64,000 nt of DNA from Candidatus Eisenbacteria bacterium (GCA_026388185.1 JAPLKG010000002.1:1-64000); one strand, 5' to 3'. Shown: positions 9,017 through 18,365, numbered from the stretch's first letter. A program made the numbers and translations. The notes: a model not told the origin generated them from the sequence alone.

Positions 9017-10316
9017 GATTCGGATCATCGGTGGTGGTCTTGCGGGCGCGGAGGCGGCCTTTCAGATCGCGCGAAGGGGACAACGAGTAGCTCTTTACGA
9101 GATGCGACCGGCCAGGATGACCGAGGCTCACAAGACCTCTCGTCTGGCCGAACTCGTGTGCAGCAATTCGCTCAAGTCGGAGTTGTTGACGACGGGCTCG
9201 GGCCTTCTCAAGGCCGAGCTTCTTTCGCTGGGCTCCGTGCTGCTTGGGATAGCGCAGGAAGTGCGAGTGCCGGCAGGGACCGCCCTCGCCGTGGACAGAC
9301 TTAAGTTCTCAGAGAGGGTGGAGGAAGCCCTTTCGAGAGAGGCCGGCATCCGGGTCGTGAGAGAAGAGGTGTGCGAGCTAGAGCCCGCCCAACTCACGAT
9401 CGTAGCGAGCGGACCTCTCACCTCGAAGTCGCTGTCGGAGTGGATCGCCCGTTTTCTCGGGCACGACAGCCTTTTCTTCTTTGACGCAATCTCGCCGATC
9501 ATCGATTCGGAAACGATCGACCACGAAAGGACGTTTCCGGCTTCGCGGTACGACAAGGGAAGCGGCCCATACTTGAACTGTCCTTTCACGGAGGGGGAGT
9601 TCGACAACTTCTGGGAAGAACTCGTCAAGGCGAGGGTGGCAGACTGCCGCGCTTTCGAAACGGGTCTCTTCTTTGAACCCTGTCTCCCCGTCGAAGTGGT
9701 GGCCGGAAGGGGAAAGATGAGCCTGGCCTTCGGCGCACTGAAACCGGTTGGACTGGTCGACCCGCACACGGGCAGAATCCCACACGCCGTGGTGCAGCTA
9801 AGACCTGAGAACGTTGAAAAGACCGCGTACGGAATGGTCGGATTTCAGACGAGACTCAAGATCGAAGAACAAAAGCGAGTCTTCAGAATGATTCCGGGGC
9901 TTGAACGCGCTGAGTTCTTAAGGTACGGCAGCGTTCACAGAAATTCATTCATAGATGCGCCGGCCTGCCTGCTGCCCACGCTCCAGACAAGAAGGAGCCC
10001 CACAATGTTCTTTGCAGGGCAGCTCTCTGGTGTCGAGGGCTACGTCCCGTCGATAGCCACCGGGTTACTGGCGGGGATGAACGTCGCGAGATTGGCGGCC
10101 GGGAGAGACCCCGTCGTCCCTCCACCTGAAACGGCCGTCGGCTCGCTGTGTAGATACATTGCGTCGGCAGGAGTGAGCCCCTTTCAACCCATGAACTTCA
10201 ATTTCGGGCTTCTTCCGCCGCTTCCCAGACGAGTGCGAACGAAACTCCACCGGAAGGAGGCCGCGGCTTCGAGGGCGATGAAGGCAATCGAGGAATGGCG
10301 GGAAATCACTGTATGA
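9000..10316 (+). CDS. trmFO: Folate/FAD-dependent tRNA U54 methyltransferase TrmFO
   Basis: 438 residues; makes ribothymidine at position 54 of tRNA using methylenetetrahydrofolate and FADH2. The FAD-binding fingerprint is IRIIGGGLAGAEAAFQIARR at the N-terminus. Then come YEMRP, the SNSLKSE segment, and the C-terminal FAGQLSGVEGYVPSIATGLL, all typical of the family, as is the length. ATG 9000 overlaps the end of topA by 17 bases, so translation is probably coupled. The order topA-trmFO-xerC is also found in Firmicutes. The final ~40 residues (PFQPMNFNFGLLPPL) are likewise conserved in the family. Confidence 0.95.
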   Translation: MSCQDEIRIIGGGLAGAEAAFQIARRGQRVALYEMRPARMTEAHKTSRLAELVCSNSLKSELLTTGSGLLKAELLSLGSVLLGIAQEVRVPAGTALAVDRLKFSERVEEALSREAGIRVVREEVCELEPAQLTIVASGPLTSKSLSEWIARFLGHDSLFFFDAISPIIDSETIDHERTFPASRYDKGSGPYLNCPFTEGEFDNFWEELVKARVADCRAFETGLFFEPCLPVEVVAGRGKMSLAFGALKPVGLVDPHTGRIPHAVVQLRPENVEKTAYGMVGFQTRLKIEEQKRVFRMIPGLERAEFLRYGSVHRNSFIDAPACLLPTLQTRRSPTMFFAGQLSGVEGYVPSIATGLLAGMNVARLAAGRDPVVPPPETAVGSLCRYIASAGVSPFQPMNFNFGLLPPLPRRVRTKLHRKEAAASRAMKAIEEWREITV

Positions 10317-11227
10317 AACGGCCGCTGGAGAGTTTCGTGCGATACCTCAGAGATCAGAGGGCCTATTCTCACAACACGGTGGACTGCTACGCGAGAGACA
10401 TACTTCAGTTCGCGAGCTTCACTAAACGGCTCGCCAATTCCGACGTCATCGTGAACGACGTGAGGCCCGAGGAGGTTCGCGCCTTTCTCGCCCAGCTCGC
10501 CGGGATCGGCCTCGCTGATTCCTCGATCGCGCGAAAGCTTGCGTCTCTGAAGTCGTTCTTCAAGTTCCTAGTGCGTGAGGAAGCAATCGCCTCCAATCCC
10601 GCGTCGAGTCTCAAGTACCCGAAGAAAAGGCGCAGGCTTCCCGCGTTTCTCAGCGTCTCGGAGATAGAGAGATTCTTTAGCTTCGAGGCCGACGATTTTG
10701 CTTCTTCACGGGATCTTGCTATACTTGAACTCTTGTACGGAAGCGGCATCAGAGTCGGAGAGCTCGCCGCGCTCGATCTGGCCGACATGAAGCTCTCGGG
10801 AGGACTGATACGCGTTCGGGGAAAGGGGAAGAAGGAGAGGATATCGCCCGTGGGGGCGTGCGCGATACGCGCAATCGAGGGGTATCTTCCTTTCCGAAGG
10901 GAAAACCTGGCGCGCGTTCCGAAGAAAGGCGCGCGTGCTCGGAAGGACGCGGAGGCCGTCTTTCTCAATCAGAGAGGAGAGCGGCTCACGGTCCGTAGCG
11001 TGCAGAGGATGGTCGGCCATCGCCTCGGTAGCGCGGCCAGAGAGAGAGCGCTCAGCCCTCACGTCCTGAGACACTCTTTTGCGACGCATCTCCTGGATGC
11101 CGGCGCAGACCTGCGAGCCGTTCAGGAGTTGCTCGGTCACGCCAGCGTGGCCACGACACAGATATATACTCATGTTTCCTTGAGGCGCCTCAAAGAAGCG
11201 TACAGCAAGGCGCACCCACGCGCGTGA
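10313..11227 (+). CDS. xerC: Tyrosine recombinase XerC
   Basis: 304 residues, with an N-terminal SAM-like DNA-binding domain (1-100) and a C-terminal catalytic domain. The full catalytic set is visible: Arg147 (GSGIRVGEL), Lys171 (RGKGKKERI), His250 and Arg253 (SPHVLRHSFATHLL), His276 (LLGHASVATTQ) and Tyr285 (IYTHV). XerC and XerD exchange strands at dif to resolve chromosome dimers; both are encoded here (xerD at 36081) and a dif-like site lies at 44818. The start overlaps the trmFO stop as ATGA. Assignment to XerC rather than XerD rests on its place after topA-trmFO and is not certain. Confidence 0.9.
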   Translation: MKRPLESFVRYLRDQRAYSHNTVDCYARDILQFASFTKRLANSDVIVNDVRPEEVRAFLAQLAGIGLADSSIARKLASLKSFFKFLVREEAIASNPASSLKYPKKRRRLPAFLSVSEIERFFSFEADDFASSRDLAILELLYGSGIRVGELAALDLADMKLSGGLIRVRGKGKKERISPVGACAIRAIEGYLPFRRENLARVPKKGARARKDAEAVFLNQRGERLTVRSVQRMVGHRLGSAARERALSPHVLRHSFATHLLDAGADLRAVQELLGHASVATTQIYTHVSLRRLKEAYSKAHPRA

Positions 11228-11305
11228 GGCGGCAGGAAGGGCAAACAACTTCAGTGGGTTGGTCCCGCTTTTCGAACTGACTGACATGTCATGCGAGGAG
11301 GAGAA

Positions 11306-12247
11306 ATGGTAGAGGCTTCGAGAGGCTCCAAGCGCCCGGTTCGCAGTTTTCTTTCCATAAGAGATTTTACGAGGAGCGAGATTCAGCAGCTCTTCGCCCT
11401 TTCCGCCAAGAAGAAGAGGGAACTCAAAGAGGGTAAGACCAGCATCGATCTCGCCGGAAGGATTCTGGCGCTTCTCTTTCACAAGCCGAGTCTCCGGACG
11501 CGAGTGAGCTTCGAGGCGGGCATGCACATGCTGGGTGGAACGACGATCTATCTCACGGATCAGGAGATCGGCGTCGGACACCGGGAATCCATAGGAGACG
11601 TGGCCAAGGTCCTCTCCCGCTACGTTGACGGCATAATGATAAGAACCTTCGACCATTCGCTCGTCGTGGACTTGGCCCGCGAGGCTTCGATTCCCGTGAT
11701 AAACGGTCTTACCGACCTACTTCATCCCTGCCAGGTGCTTGCCGACCTCTTCACGGCGTTCGAGAAGGGGAAGGATCTCGATTCCATGTGCGTCGCCTTC
11801 TTAGGCGACGGCAACAACGTGTGCAACTCCTGGCTCAACGCCAGTACGAGATTCCACTTTTCGTTGCGCGTGTGCGTGCCGAAAGGCTACGAGCCGTCGG
11901 CCGAAATCATGAAAGTCGCTCAGAGCGAGGCTCGCGGCAAGATAGAGTTACTGCGGAACCCCGTCGAGGCGGCGCGCGGCGCCGACGTCATCTACACGGA
12001 CGTGTGGGCAAGCATGGGCCAGGAGAAGGAGGCTGCGAAGAAGAAAAGGGATTTCTCAGGTTTCACGGTCAACGACAAGGTCGTCTCCGCCGCGAAGCCC
12101 GACTGCCTGGTGATGCATTGTCTCCCGGCTCACAGGGGGGAGGAAATCACCGATGAAGTGATAGACGGACCGCGTTCGGTCGTGTTCGACGAAGCCGAAA
12201 ATCGTTTACACGTTCAGAAGGCAATTCTTCTGAAGCTCCTTGGGTAG
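11306..12247 (+). CDS. argF: Ornithine carbamoyltransferase
   Basis: 313 residues; joins ornithine and carbamoyl phosphate to form citrulline in arginine synthesis. The carbamoyl-phosphate loop is KPSLRTRVSFEAGM (S-x-RTR form). LTDLLHPCQVLAD, GDGNNVCNSWL and the ornithine-binding DVWASMGQEKE and MHCLPAHRGEE segments are all present. ATG 11306 is chosen because AGGAGGAG lies directly upstream; an in-frame ATG at 11291 lacks such a site. SLRTR in place of the commoner STRTR occurs in many bacterial enzymes. The intact SMG loop and HCLPA argue against an N-acetyl- or N-succinylornithine variant, though that is inference. Confidence 0.93.
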   Translation: MVEASRGSKRPVRSFLSIRDFTRSEIQQLFALSAKKKRELKEGKTSIDLAGRILALLFHKPSLRTRVSFEAGMHMLGGTTIYLTDQEIGVGHRESIGDVAKVLSRYVDGIMIRTFDHSLVVDLAREASIPVINGLTDLLHPCQVLADLFTAFEKGKDLDSMCVAFLGDGNNVCNSWLNASTRFHFSLRVCVPKGYEPSAEIMKVAQSEARGKIELLRNPVEAARGADVIYTDVWASMGQEKEAAKKKRDFSGFTVNDKVVSAAKPDCLVMHCLPAHRGEEITDEVIDGPRSVVFDEAENRLHVQKAILLKLLG

Positions 12248-12256
12248 AGGTAAGGC

Positions 12257-13345
12257 GTGCGAAAAGTAGCTCTTTTCATCCTTCTTGTCACGTTGTGCTC
12301 GCTCGTGGCAGTGTGCTCGTGCGCTCGCAGAGGCATGCCGCCTGGCGGCCCGGTTGACCTGGAACCGCCGCGGATAGTCTCCATGAAACCGGACTCTGGA
12401 GAGGTGAATACTCGTGCCGTGTCGGAAATCTGCATGACTTTCAGCGAGCCCATGGACAAGAGAACCGTGCGCGATGCGGCGGTGATAAGACCCGGCGTCA
12501 GGGTGGCTGAAGCGCACTGGCAAAAGAACACGTTCTGTCTATTGCTGACGGATTCACTTACGGCGGCCAGGACTTACACGGTGCTGCTGATGAGCGGGGG
12601 CAAGGACGCCCACGGCAACAGCATTAAGGCGCCTTATCTCTGGACCTTCTCGACCGGCGACACACTGTTCGGAGGTTCGATCCGGGGCAAGGTTCTGGCG
12701 AAGGGGCTTCCTGCGCCGGGCATCCCGGTGTGGGCGTTTGATTCAGTGAGGTGCCCCGCCCCCGACTTCGCCATTGACGAACCCGACTACGTATCACAGA
12801 GCGGAAGCGATGGCACGTTCGAGCTGATCGGCCTGCCCGCAGGAGTCTACTTGCTCTTCGGATTCAAAGACAAGAACACCAACAGAGCCTACGATGTCGA
12901 CGTCGATTTTGTCAGCCCTGCACAGTTCAATGCCGTGATTACTCCGGAGGAGCCTGAGTTCACGGGTGTTGAGATTCGTATGCTGGACCCCAACGAACCC
13001 GGAAGCATACAGGGCATCGTGGAACACTGTTTTCCTGAGAGCGTTTCGGTGGTGGTGCACGCCGTGTCGACGGAAGACTCACTCAGAGTTTTCATCGCCA
13101 CCGCTAAGCCGGACGGCACCTTCACCATCGCCAAGGTCAACGCGGGACAGTACCGCGTTGACTGTTTTGCAGATCTGAACGCGAATCGAACGTACGATCC
13201 CGGGGTGGAACCGACGTGCGAGGAGATACACACGGTTCAGGTAATGCCTGATGAAGCAACCAAAGACGTGAAGCTCAAGATGTTTTGCGCAACGCCCGCG
13301 GAGCCAGAGGAGAAGAGTGCAGACGAAAAGGAAACGGTGCAATAA
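12257..13345 (+). CDS. Ig-like domain lipoprotein
   Basis: 362 residues beginning at a GTG eight bases after AGAGG. An N-terminal hydrophobic signal (VALFILLVTLCSLVAVCSC) ends in a lipobox-like VCSC, so this is probably a lipid-anchored envelope protein. Residues ~30-135 form a bacterial Ig-like (SbsA/Big-type) domain, with PPRIVSMKPDSGEV and TFSEPMDKRTV, a pattern seen in many FCB lipoproteins. Two carboxypeptidase-regulatory-like beta-sandwich units follow (GTFELIGLPAGVYLLFGFKD and GTFTIAKVNAGQYRVDCFAD, each followed by a Ca-binding-like DxNxNRxYD). The last 25 residues are acidic and lysine-rich. It lies between argF and dapF and overlaps dapF by 29 bases. No enzymatic role is apparent. 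Confidence 0.7.
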   Translation: MRKVALFILLVTLCSLVAVCSCARRGMPPGGPVDLEPPRIVSMKPDSGEVNTRAVSEICMTFSEPMDKRTVRDAAVIRPGVRVAEAHWQKNTFCLLLTDSLTAARTYTVLLMSGGKDAHGNSIKAPYLWTFSTGDTLFGGSIRGKVLAKGLPAPGIPVWAFDSVRCPAPDFAIDEPDYVSQSGSDGTFELIGLPAGVYLLFGFKDKNTNRAYDVDVDFVSPAQFNAVITPEEPEFTGVEIRMLDPNEPGSIQGIVEHCFPESVSVVVHAVSTEDSLRVFIATAKPDGTFTIAKVNAGQYRVDCFADLNANRTYDPGVEPTCEEIHTVQVMPDEATKDVKLKMFCATPAEPEEKSADEKETVQ

Positions 13346-14219
13346 GAGTCCAAGGACGCGCGACGGCCGGAGACGTCGCGACGGCGCCATACACTTCTAC
13401 AAAGTATCCGGTGCGGGCAACCACTTCGTCCTCCTTGACGTGAGGGAGAAGCGGCTCCCCATGCCGAAGCGAGCCCTGGTGAAGGCTCTCTGCCTGCAGG
13501 GGCACTCCGTGGGCGCGGACGGAGTCCTGTTCATCGAGAGGAGCTCCGCTGCCGAATTCAGGCTGCGCTACCACAACGCAGACGGGGGCGAAGCTCCAAT
13601 GTGTGGGAATGGCGCTCGCTGTGCGGCCGCTTACGCGTTCCAGAACGGCGCAAGAGGAGCGAAGGTGGTGTTCGAGACGCCTCGCGGCCTCATTGAGGCT
13701 ATGGCCACCCGCGGGGGCGTAGAGCTCAACATGGGACCTCCTCGAGGGCTCAAAGAGGGACTGGTGGTTCGGACGAGTACCGGCAGGTTCGAGGGCAGCT
13801 TTCTGAACACGGGCGTGCCCCATTTTGTGACTGTGGTAGAAGACCTTCAGGAGTTCGACGTCCAGTCGTCGGGTCGAGAATTGAGGTTTCACAAGAGTTT
13901 CGGCAGGGGCGGAGCCAACGTTGACTTTGTTGAGATTGACCGGCGCGGCTCAGTACTACTCCGAACCTACGAAAGAGGCGTCGAGGCCGAGACGCTGGCC
14001 TGTGGCACGGGCGCCATCGCTGCGGCGGTGTGCCTGGCCGCCAAAGGACTCGTCAAGCCTCCGGTCAAAGTGCTGACCTGGGGAGGAGACATGCTCGTGG
14101 TCAGGTTTGCGGAGCGTTCTAATCCGCTGTCAGCGGCATTGTTAGAGGGGCCGGCTCAAGTAGTGTATGAAGGAGAAATCGCCCTTTCCGTTTTGAGGAG
14201 TGTCGCAGGACGGTTTTGA
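13317..14219 (+). CDS. dapF: Diaminopimelate epimerase
   Basis: 300 residues; interconverts LL- and meso-diaminopimelate for lysine and peptidoglycan. The first catalytic cysteine is in NADGGEAPMCGNGARCAAAY and the second in VEAETLACGTGAIAAAV; the start of the fold is FYKVSGAGNHFVLLD. The family core begins at about residue 25. The only ATG in frame is 13317, inside the previous gene, giving a basic leader (KRKRCNKSPRTRDGRRRR). A non-ATG start further in is possible but none is obvious. dapA and dapB follow, making a dapF-dapA-dapB cluster. Confidence 0.95.
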   Translation: MQTKRKRCNKSPRTRDGRRRRDGAIHFYKVSGAGNHFVLLDVREKRLPMPKRALVKALCLQGHSVGADGVLFIERSSAAEFRLRYHNADGGEAPMCGNGARCAAAYAFQNGARGAKVVFETPRGLIEAMATRGGVELNMGPPRGLKEGLVVRTSTGRFEGSFLNTGVPHFVTVVEDLQEFDVQSSGRELRFHKSFGRGGANVDFVEIDRRGSVLLRTYERGVEAETLACGTGAIAAAVCLAAKGLVKPPVKVLTWGGDMLVVRFAERSNPLSAALLEGPAQVVYEGEIALSVLRSVAGRF

Positions 14220-14302
14220 TGTACTCGACGTCGCCTTTCCTACGGCGTTTTCTTGCAGCCCAAGCACTTTCTCAACAGGCTCCTTACTTTGGAGAATGAA
14301 TC

Positions 14303-15169
14303 ATGTTTAGAGGACTTTTCGTTGCGATGGTGACGCCTTTCCGCGGCGGCAAGGTGGATTACGCTACGCTCAAGACTCTCACCGACACGCTTGTGCGCGC
14401 AGGTTGCGACGGACTCGTGCCGTGCGGGTGCACGGGGGAGGCCGCCACGCTGAGCCCTGACGAAAGACGTCAGGTGACGAAAGTGGTGATTGACGCGGCC
14501 GAGAAGAGATGCGTCGTCGTTGCCGGTACGGGCACGAATAGTACCTCTGATTCCATAAAGTACAGCAAAGCGGCCGAGGAGTTGGGCGCCGATGGAGTAA
14601 TGCTCATAACTCCTTACTACAACAAGCCCGGCCCTGAGGGGCAGTACCAGCATTTCAAGGCGGTCGCAGACGCGGTCGGCATCCCGGTCGTTCTCTACAA
14701 CGTCCCCGGCAGAACGGGCGTCAACATGCTTCCGGAGACCGTCTGGAGGCTCTCAGACGTCGAGAACATCGTGGCCATCAAGGAAGCGAGCGGTTCACTC
14801 GACCAGGTGAGTCAGATTCTTAGCAGGTGCAACATCACCGTGCTCTGCGGCGACGACTCTCTCACGCTTCCGATGCTTTCGCTCGGGGCGTCCGGAGTGG
14901 TTTCAGTGGCGGGGAACGTTGTGCCCGAGCTCACGAAGGAGATGTTGGACAGATTCTTCAAGAATGATATCGAAGGCTCGCGACGGATACACTTCGAGCT
15001 ACTGCCGATCTTTAGGGCGCTTTTCCTGGAGACGAACCCCGCGCCCGTGAAGAAGGCGTGCGAGCTCCTGGGTATGTGCTCCGGTGAACTGAGGCTTCCT
15101 CTCGTTCCGGTCAAGAAGGAAACTGAAGAGGCGTTGAGGAGAGTGCTCGGAGCCTTAGGGAAACTCTAG
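14303..15169 (+). CDS. dapA: 4-hydroxy-tetrahydrodipicolinate synthase
   Basis: 288 residues; condenses pyruvate and aspartate semialdehyde in the first committed step of the diaminopimelate/lysine pathway. GCTGEAATLSPDER holds the substrate-binding threonines. YYNKPGPEGQYQHF and LYNVPGRTGVNM (catalytic tyrosine) follow, and the Schiff-base lysine is in VAIKEASGSLDQV. Length and order are normal for the family. GGAG eight bases before the ATG serves as the ribosome-binding site. dapB begins 40 bases downstream. Confidence 0.96.
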   Translation: MFRGLFVAMVTPFRGGKVDYATLKTLTDTLVRAGCDGLVPCGCTGEAATLSPDERRQVTKVVIDAAEKRCVVVAGTGTNSTSDSIKYSKAAEELGADGVMLITPYYNKPGPEGQYQHFKAVADAVGIPVVLYNVPGRTGVNMLPETVWRLSDVENIVAIKEASGSLDQVSQILSRCNITVLCGDDSLTLPMLSLGASGVVSVAGNVVPELTKEMLDRFFKNDIEGSRRIHFELLPIFRALFLETNPAPVKKACELLGMCSGELRLPLVPVKKETEEALRRVLGALGKL

Positions 15170-15209
15170 CCAGTCTTCGGGGACGTGCGCTACCAGTAGG
15201 AGGCATTTG

Positions 15210-16052
15210 GTGAAGCGGAAAATTCTGGTTGCGGGCATATGCGGGCGCATGGGTGGAAGGGTCGCGGAGCTCGTGGCACAAGATCCAGAGCTTGACCTCG
15301 TGGGCGGCGTGGAGCTGGCCGGCCACCCGCGCGCGGGCGCCATACTTTCCGTGGGCGAGACCGAGGTGAGAGTGGCACGAGGTTTTGCCGACAACGTACC
15401 GCAGGCCGAGCTCCTTGCGGACTTCACAAGCCCCGAGGGCACAGTTTCGGCGGTCGAGTTTTGCTTGCAGAGAAGCATGGCCCTGGTCGCAGGAACGACC
15501 GGGCAGAGCGAAGCCAACGTCAAGATGATGAAAGACGCGTCCAAGAGGATACCGCTACTTTTCTCACCGAACATGAGCGTCGGTGTCACGTTACTCACAA
15601 AGGTACTTCCGGGAATCGTGCGTGCCCTGGAAGGGAAGTGCGAAATAGAAATCGTCGAGAAGCACCATCGCGCCAAGAAAGATTCCCCGAGCGGGACTGC
15701 GCTCAAGCTCGCCCAGGCGATCGTCGAAGCGTCACGTCAGGGAGCCGTCGGGTCGCGTGAAGATGGCGCCGCCTCGCGTGAGGGAGAGAGATTTCAGATA
15801 AGGTACGGCAGGGATCAGGGTGTTTCAGAGAGGCAGAGAAATGAGATATTCGTCCATTCCATCAGGGCCGGGGACATAGTCGGTGAACACACGGTGTTGT
15901 TGGCGTTGAAGGGCGAAAGAATAGAAATCAAGCACGTGGCGGAGTCCAGGGACTGCTTTGCTCACGGAACGCTCGCAGCCATCAAGTTCCTTCTGGGAAA
16001 GAAAGCCGGATGGTACACGATGGAGGACGTAATAGACCTGCAGGAAGTCTAG
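15210..16052 (+). CDS. dapB: 4-hydroxy-tetrahydrodipicolinate reductase
   Basis: 280 residues; NAD(P)H-dependent reduction of the DapA product. The nucleotide-binding loop is ILVAGICGRMGGRVAEL. Then come LVAGTTGQSE and FSPNMSVGVTLL, the catalytic EKHHRAKKDSPSGTALKLA, and FVHSIRAGDIVGEHTVLL. A Ser/Arg/Glu-rich stretch (GAVGSREDGAASREGER) is inserted just after the catalytic helix; its codons look repetitive. GTG 15210 is preferred over TTG 15207 because AGGAGG (15198-15203) is six bases from it. It completes the dapF-dapA-dapB cluster. Confidence 0.95.
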   Translation: MKRKILVAGICGRMGGRVAELVAQDPELDLVGGVELAGHPRAGAILSVGETEVRVARGFADNVPQAELLADFTSPEGTVSAVEFCLQRSMALVAGTTGQSEANVKMMKDASKRIPLLFSPNMSVGVTLLTKVLPGIVRALEGKCEIEIVEKHHRAKKDSPSGTALKLAQAIVEASRQGAVGSREDGAASREGERFQIRYGRDQGVSERQRNEIFVHSIRAGDIVGEHTVLLALKGERIEIKHVAESRDCFAHGTLAAIKFLLGKKAGWYTMEDVIDLQEV

Positions 16053-16140
16053 CGAACGAGGGGCACCGCCCGTCGAAGAGACCCACTTCGTGGGATAGAG
16101 TCCTCGGGAGCTCGATATACGGTCGCACTTGGAGGAAAAC

Positions 16141-17856
16141 ATGAGGTGGACACGGACATTCATACCGACTCTCAAGGAAGAGCCTTCCGACGCTGAGATT
16201 GTGAGCCACAAGCTGATGATCAGGGCGGGCCTGATGAGGAAGCTCACCAGCGGAATATACTCGTACCTCCCGCTCGGGATCCGGGCGATAAAGAAGGTCG
16301 AACAGATCGTCAGGGAAGAGATGGACCGCATCGGCGCCCTGGAGACGCTGCTGCCGATATTGCACCCCGCCGAGCTGTGGAAGGAAAGCGGTAGATGGGA
16401 CGTCTACGGTAAGGAGCTCATGAGGCCGGTCGACCGTCACGATCGTGAACACGTGCTCGCCCCCACGCACGAAGAAGTTATCACCGATCTCGTACGCAGG
16501 GAGGTTCGTTCGTACAAAGAACTGCCCATCACGTTTTACCAAATCCAAACAAAGTTCCGCGACGAGATCAGGCCGCGCTTCGGAGTCATTCGCGCGCGCG
16601 AGTTCATAATGAAGGACGCTTACAGTTTTCACAGGGACGGCCAGTCCTTGAGAGAAACATACATGGCCATGCACGGCGCCTATTCGCGGATCTTCGAGAG
16701 ATGCGGCCTCAAGTTCACGGCGGTTGAAGCCGACTCGGGCGCGATCGGCGGCGATTTCACGCACGAGTTCATGGTCCTCGCGGGAGAAGGGGAGTCGGAG
16801 GTGGTCTCGTGCGGATGCGGCTACAGCGCCACCTTGGACAGGGCGACGACCGCTGCCGTGACGGACGCTCAGAAAACCGGTAAGCCTGCGCCTCTCGGAA
16901 AAGTCCACACACCGGGGCTCAAGACGGCGGACGGCGTGGCCAAGTTCCTGGGCGTCGATACTTCCGCTCTGGTAAAGACCCTGTTGTACCAGGTGGACGG
17001 TACCACCGTTGCGGCCCTCATTCCGGGCGACAGGGAACTCAACGAGGCCAAGCTCAGGAACTTCCTTAGGGTAGACACGATCTCAATGTCGAGCCCCGAG
17101 GAAATACTGAAATGCACGGGTGGGCCACTCGGCTTTTCCGGGCCGATCGGCCTCAAGGGAACTAGGCTTATCGCCGACGAGCGACTGAAGCACATGGAGA
17201 ATTTCGTCGTGGGCGCGAACGAGGAGGACTATCACTACACTAATGCCAACCTCGAGCGCGATTTCACCGCGATCGACTACGCGGACCTGGTCGTGGCGCG
17301 GGAAGGCGACGCGTGCGTCAAATGCGCCAAGCCTGTTTCCATCACGCGGGGGATAGAGGTGGGGCAGATTTTCGAGCTCGGGACCAAGTACAGCAAGGCC
17401 ATGCACGCGACCTATCTGGAGCACGACGGCCAAGAGAGACCGTTCCTGATGGGCTGCTACGGGTTGGGAGTCACGCGCACCGTCGCGGCGGTAATAGAGC
17501 AGAACCACGACGCGAACGGAATCATCTGGCCGCTTTCCGTTGCGCCGTACGACGTGGAAGTTCTTCCAGTCAACGTGAACGACGAAGCGCTGCGCAAGGC
17601 GGGAGACGACCTCTACGAAATGCTGAGCAGGCGCGGCCTTCAGGTCCTTCTCGACGACAGGGACCAGAGGCCGGGCTTCAAGTTCAAGGACGCCGACCTC
17701 ATCGGACTACCCTTAAGAATAGTGATCGGGGAGAAGGCCATGGCCGAGGGGAAGGTCGAGATCCACGTAAGGCGGACCGGCGAGAACATGCGCGTCCTGC
17801 TCAACCAGGTGCCCGACACCATACAGACACTGATCGCGGAGAAAAAGGTGTACTGA
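16141..17856 (+). CDS. proS: Prolyl-tRNA synthetase (bacterial type)
   Basis: 571 residues; class II synthetase charging tRNA-Pro. Motif 2 appears as FRDEIRPRFGVIRAREFIMKD in two runs, and motif 3 as GCYGLGVTRTVAAVIEQ. An inserted YbaK-like editing domain (residues ~225-385) separates motifs 2 and 3, as in bacterial long-form ProRS, which clears Ala-tRNA-Pro. The anticodon-binding domain closes the protein (DRDQRPGFKFKDADLIGLPL). ATG 16141 follows GGAGGAAAAC; an in-frame TTG at 16129 lacks a good site. Upstream, 16082-16094 holds a CCCAC-TTC-GTGGG hairpin of unknown role. Confidence 0.96.
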   Translation: MRWTRTFIPTLKEEPSDAEIVSHKLMIRAGLMRKLTSGIYSYLPLGIRAIKKVEQIVREEMDRIGALETLLPILHPAELWKESGRWDVYGKELMRPVDRHDREHVLAPTHEEVITDLVRREVRSYKELPITFYQIQTKFRDEIRPRFGVIRAREFIMKDAYSFHRDGQSLRETYMAMHGAYSRIFERCGLKFTAVEADSGAIGGDFTHEFMVLAGEGESEVVSCGCGYSATLDRATTAAVTDAQKTGKPAPLGKVHTPGLKTADGVAKFLGVDTSALVKTLLYQVDGTTVAALIPGDRELNEAKLRNFLRVDTISMSSPEEILKCTGGPLGFSGPIGLKGTRLIADERLKHMENFVVGANEEDYHYTNANLERDFTAIDYADLVVAREGDACVKCAKPVSITRGIEVGQIFELGTKYSKAMHATYLEHDGQERPFLMGCYGLGVTRTVAAVIEQNHDANGIIWPLSVAPYDVEVLPVNVNDEALRKAGDDLYEMLSRRGLQVLLDDRDQRPGFKFKDADLIGLPLRIVIGEKAMAEGKVEIHVRRTGENMRVLLNQVPDTIQTLIAEKKVY

Positions 17857-17910
17857 GGCTCGGCTGCGGGGCACGAGCGCCTGCAGGATGTGCCAGGGAA
17901 CCGCAGCGAC

Positions 17911-18177
17911 CTACGTAGTGCCGGCCGACAGCTTACCTACAGCCTTCGCGAGTCTCGATTTCGTCCTATTGACAGTGGACTTGTGAAGTATTGATTTCTT
18001 CGCGGCCCTATCCATCAGAGAAGCGCATCTCTTGAACGCCGTGGCGCCCTCCGCCGCATTCGTGCTTTGCCTCACCTTCTTGACCGCACTCTTGATCTCT
18101 GTCTTGATGGCCTTGTTGTGGAGAGACTTCTTCTTGTCCTGTCTCATCCTTTTCCGTGGTGATGCGTGAACTGGCAT
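17911..18177 (-). CDS. rpsT: 30S ribosomal protein S20
   Basis: 88 residues, very basic and helical. It binds 16S rRNA early in small-subunit assembly. The pattern SPRKRMRQDKKKSLHNKAIK, KTEIKSAVKKV, LMDRAAKKSILHKSTVNRTK and SRLAKAV is typical. ATG at 18177 is preceded by AAAAGGAGGTATCG, a strong ribosome-binding site; a longer in-frame extension upstream is not supported. It is the only core gene on the minus strand left of 44.8 kb and marks the left border of the accessory island. Confidence 0.95.
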   Translation of the reverse strand: MPVHASPRKRMRQDKKKSLHNKAIKTEIKSAVKKVRQSTNAAEGATAFKRCASLMDRAAKKSILHKSTVNRTKSRLAKAVGKLSAGTT

Positions 18178-18205
18178 CGATACCTCCTTTTGATATCGCC
18201 AAGAG

Positions 18206-18233
18206 AGTACAATAGGCGAGGCGGGGAAGTCAA
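18206..18233 (-). promoter_or_regulatory. Putative rpsT promoter
   Basis: On the minus strand, TTGACT (18233-18228) is followed after 16 bp by TGTACT (18211-18206), about 30 bases before the rpsT start. The -35 box is good and the -10 box weak. Confidence 0.4.
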
Positions 18234-18329
18234 GGGGGGACAGGTCCCACAGATAGACCGCTGACATGAAGCCTGTAAGGCACTCATCTGGAAGCGGCAT
18301 AACCCATGGTTGTGCCGTCAATAAACGGT

Positions 18330-18358
18330 TTGACAGGAATGCTGATATCCGATATAAT
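18330..18358 (+). promoter_or_regulatory. Consensus sigma70 promoter of higBA, leaderless geometry
   Basis: TTGACA (18330-18335), a 17-bp spacer and TATAAT (18353-18358) is a perfect consensus promoter. The HigB ATG lies at 18366, only seven bases after the -10 box, so the transcript should begin at or beside the A of the ATG. The AT-rich, partly symmetrical stretch around GATATCCGATATAATATAAT is a likely HigA operator. Confidence 0.7.
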
Positions 18359-18365
18359 ATAATAC

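Noticed and set aside
16082-16094. CCCAC-TTC-GTGGG hairpin before proS as a possible T-box or terminator
   Set aside because: A T-box would need a specifier loop and antiterminator, which are not seen; no T run for a terminator.
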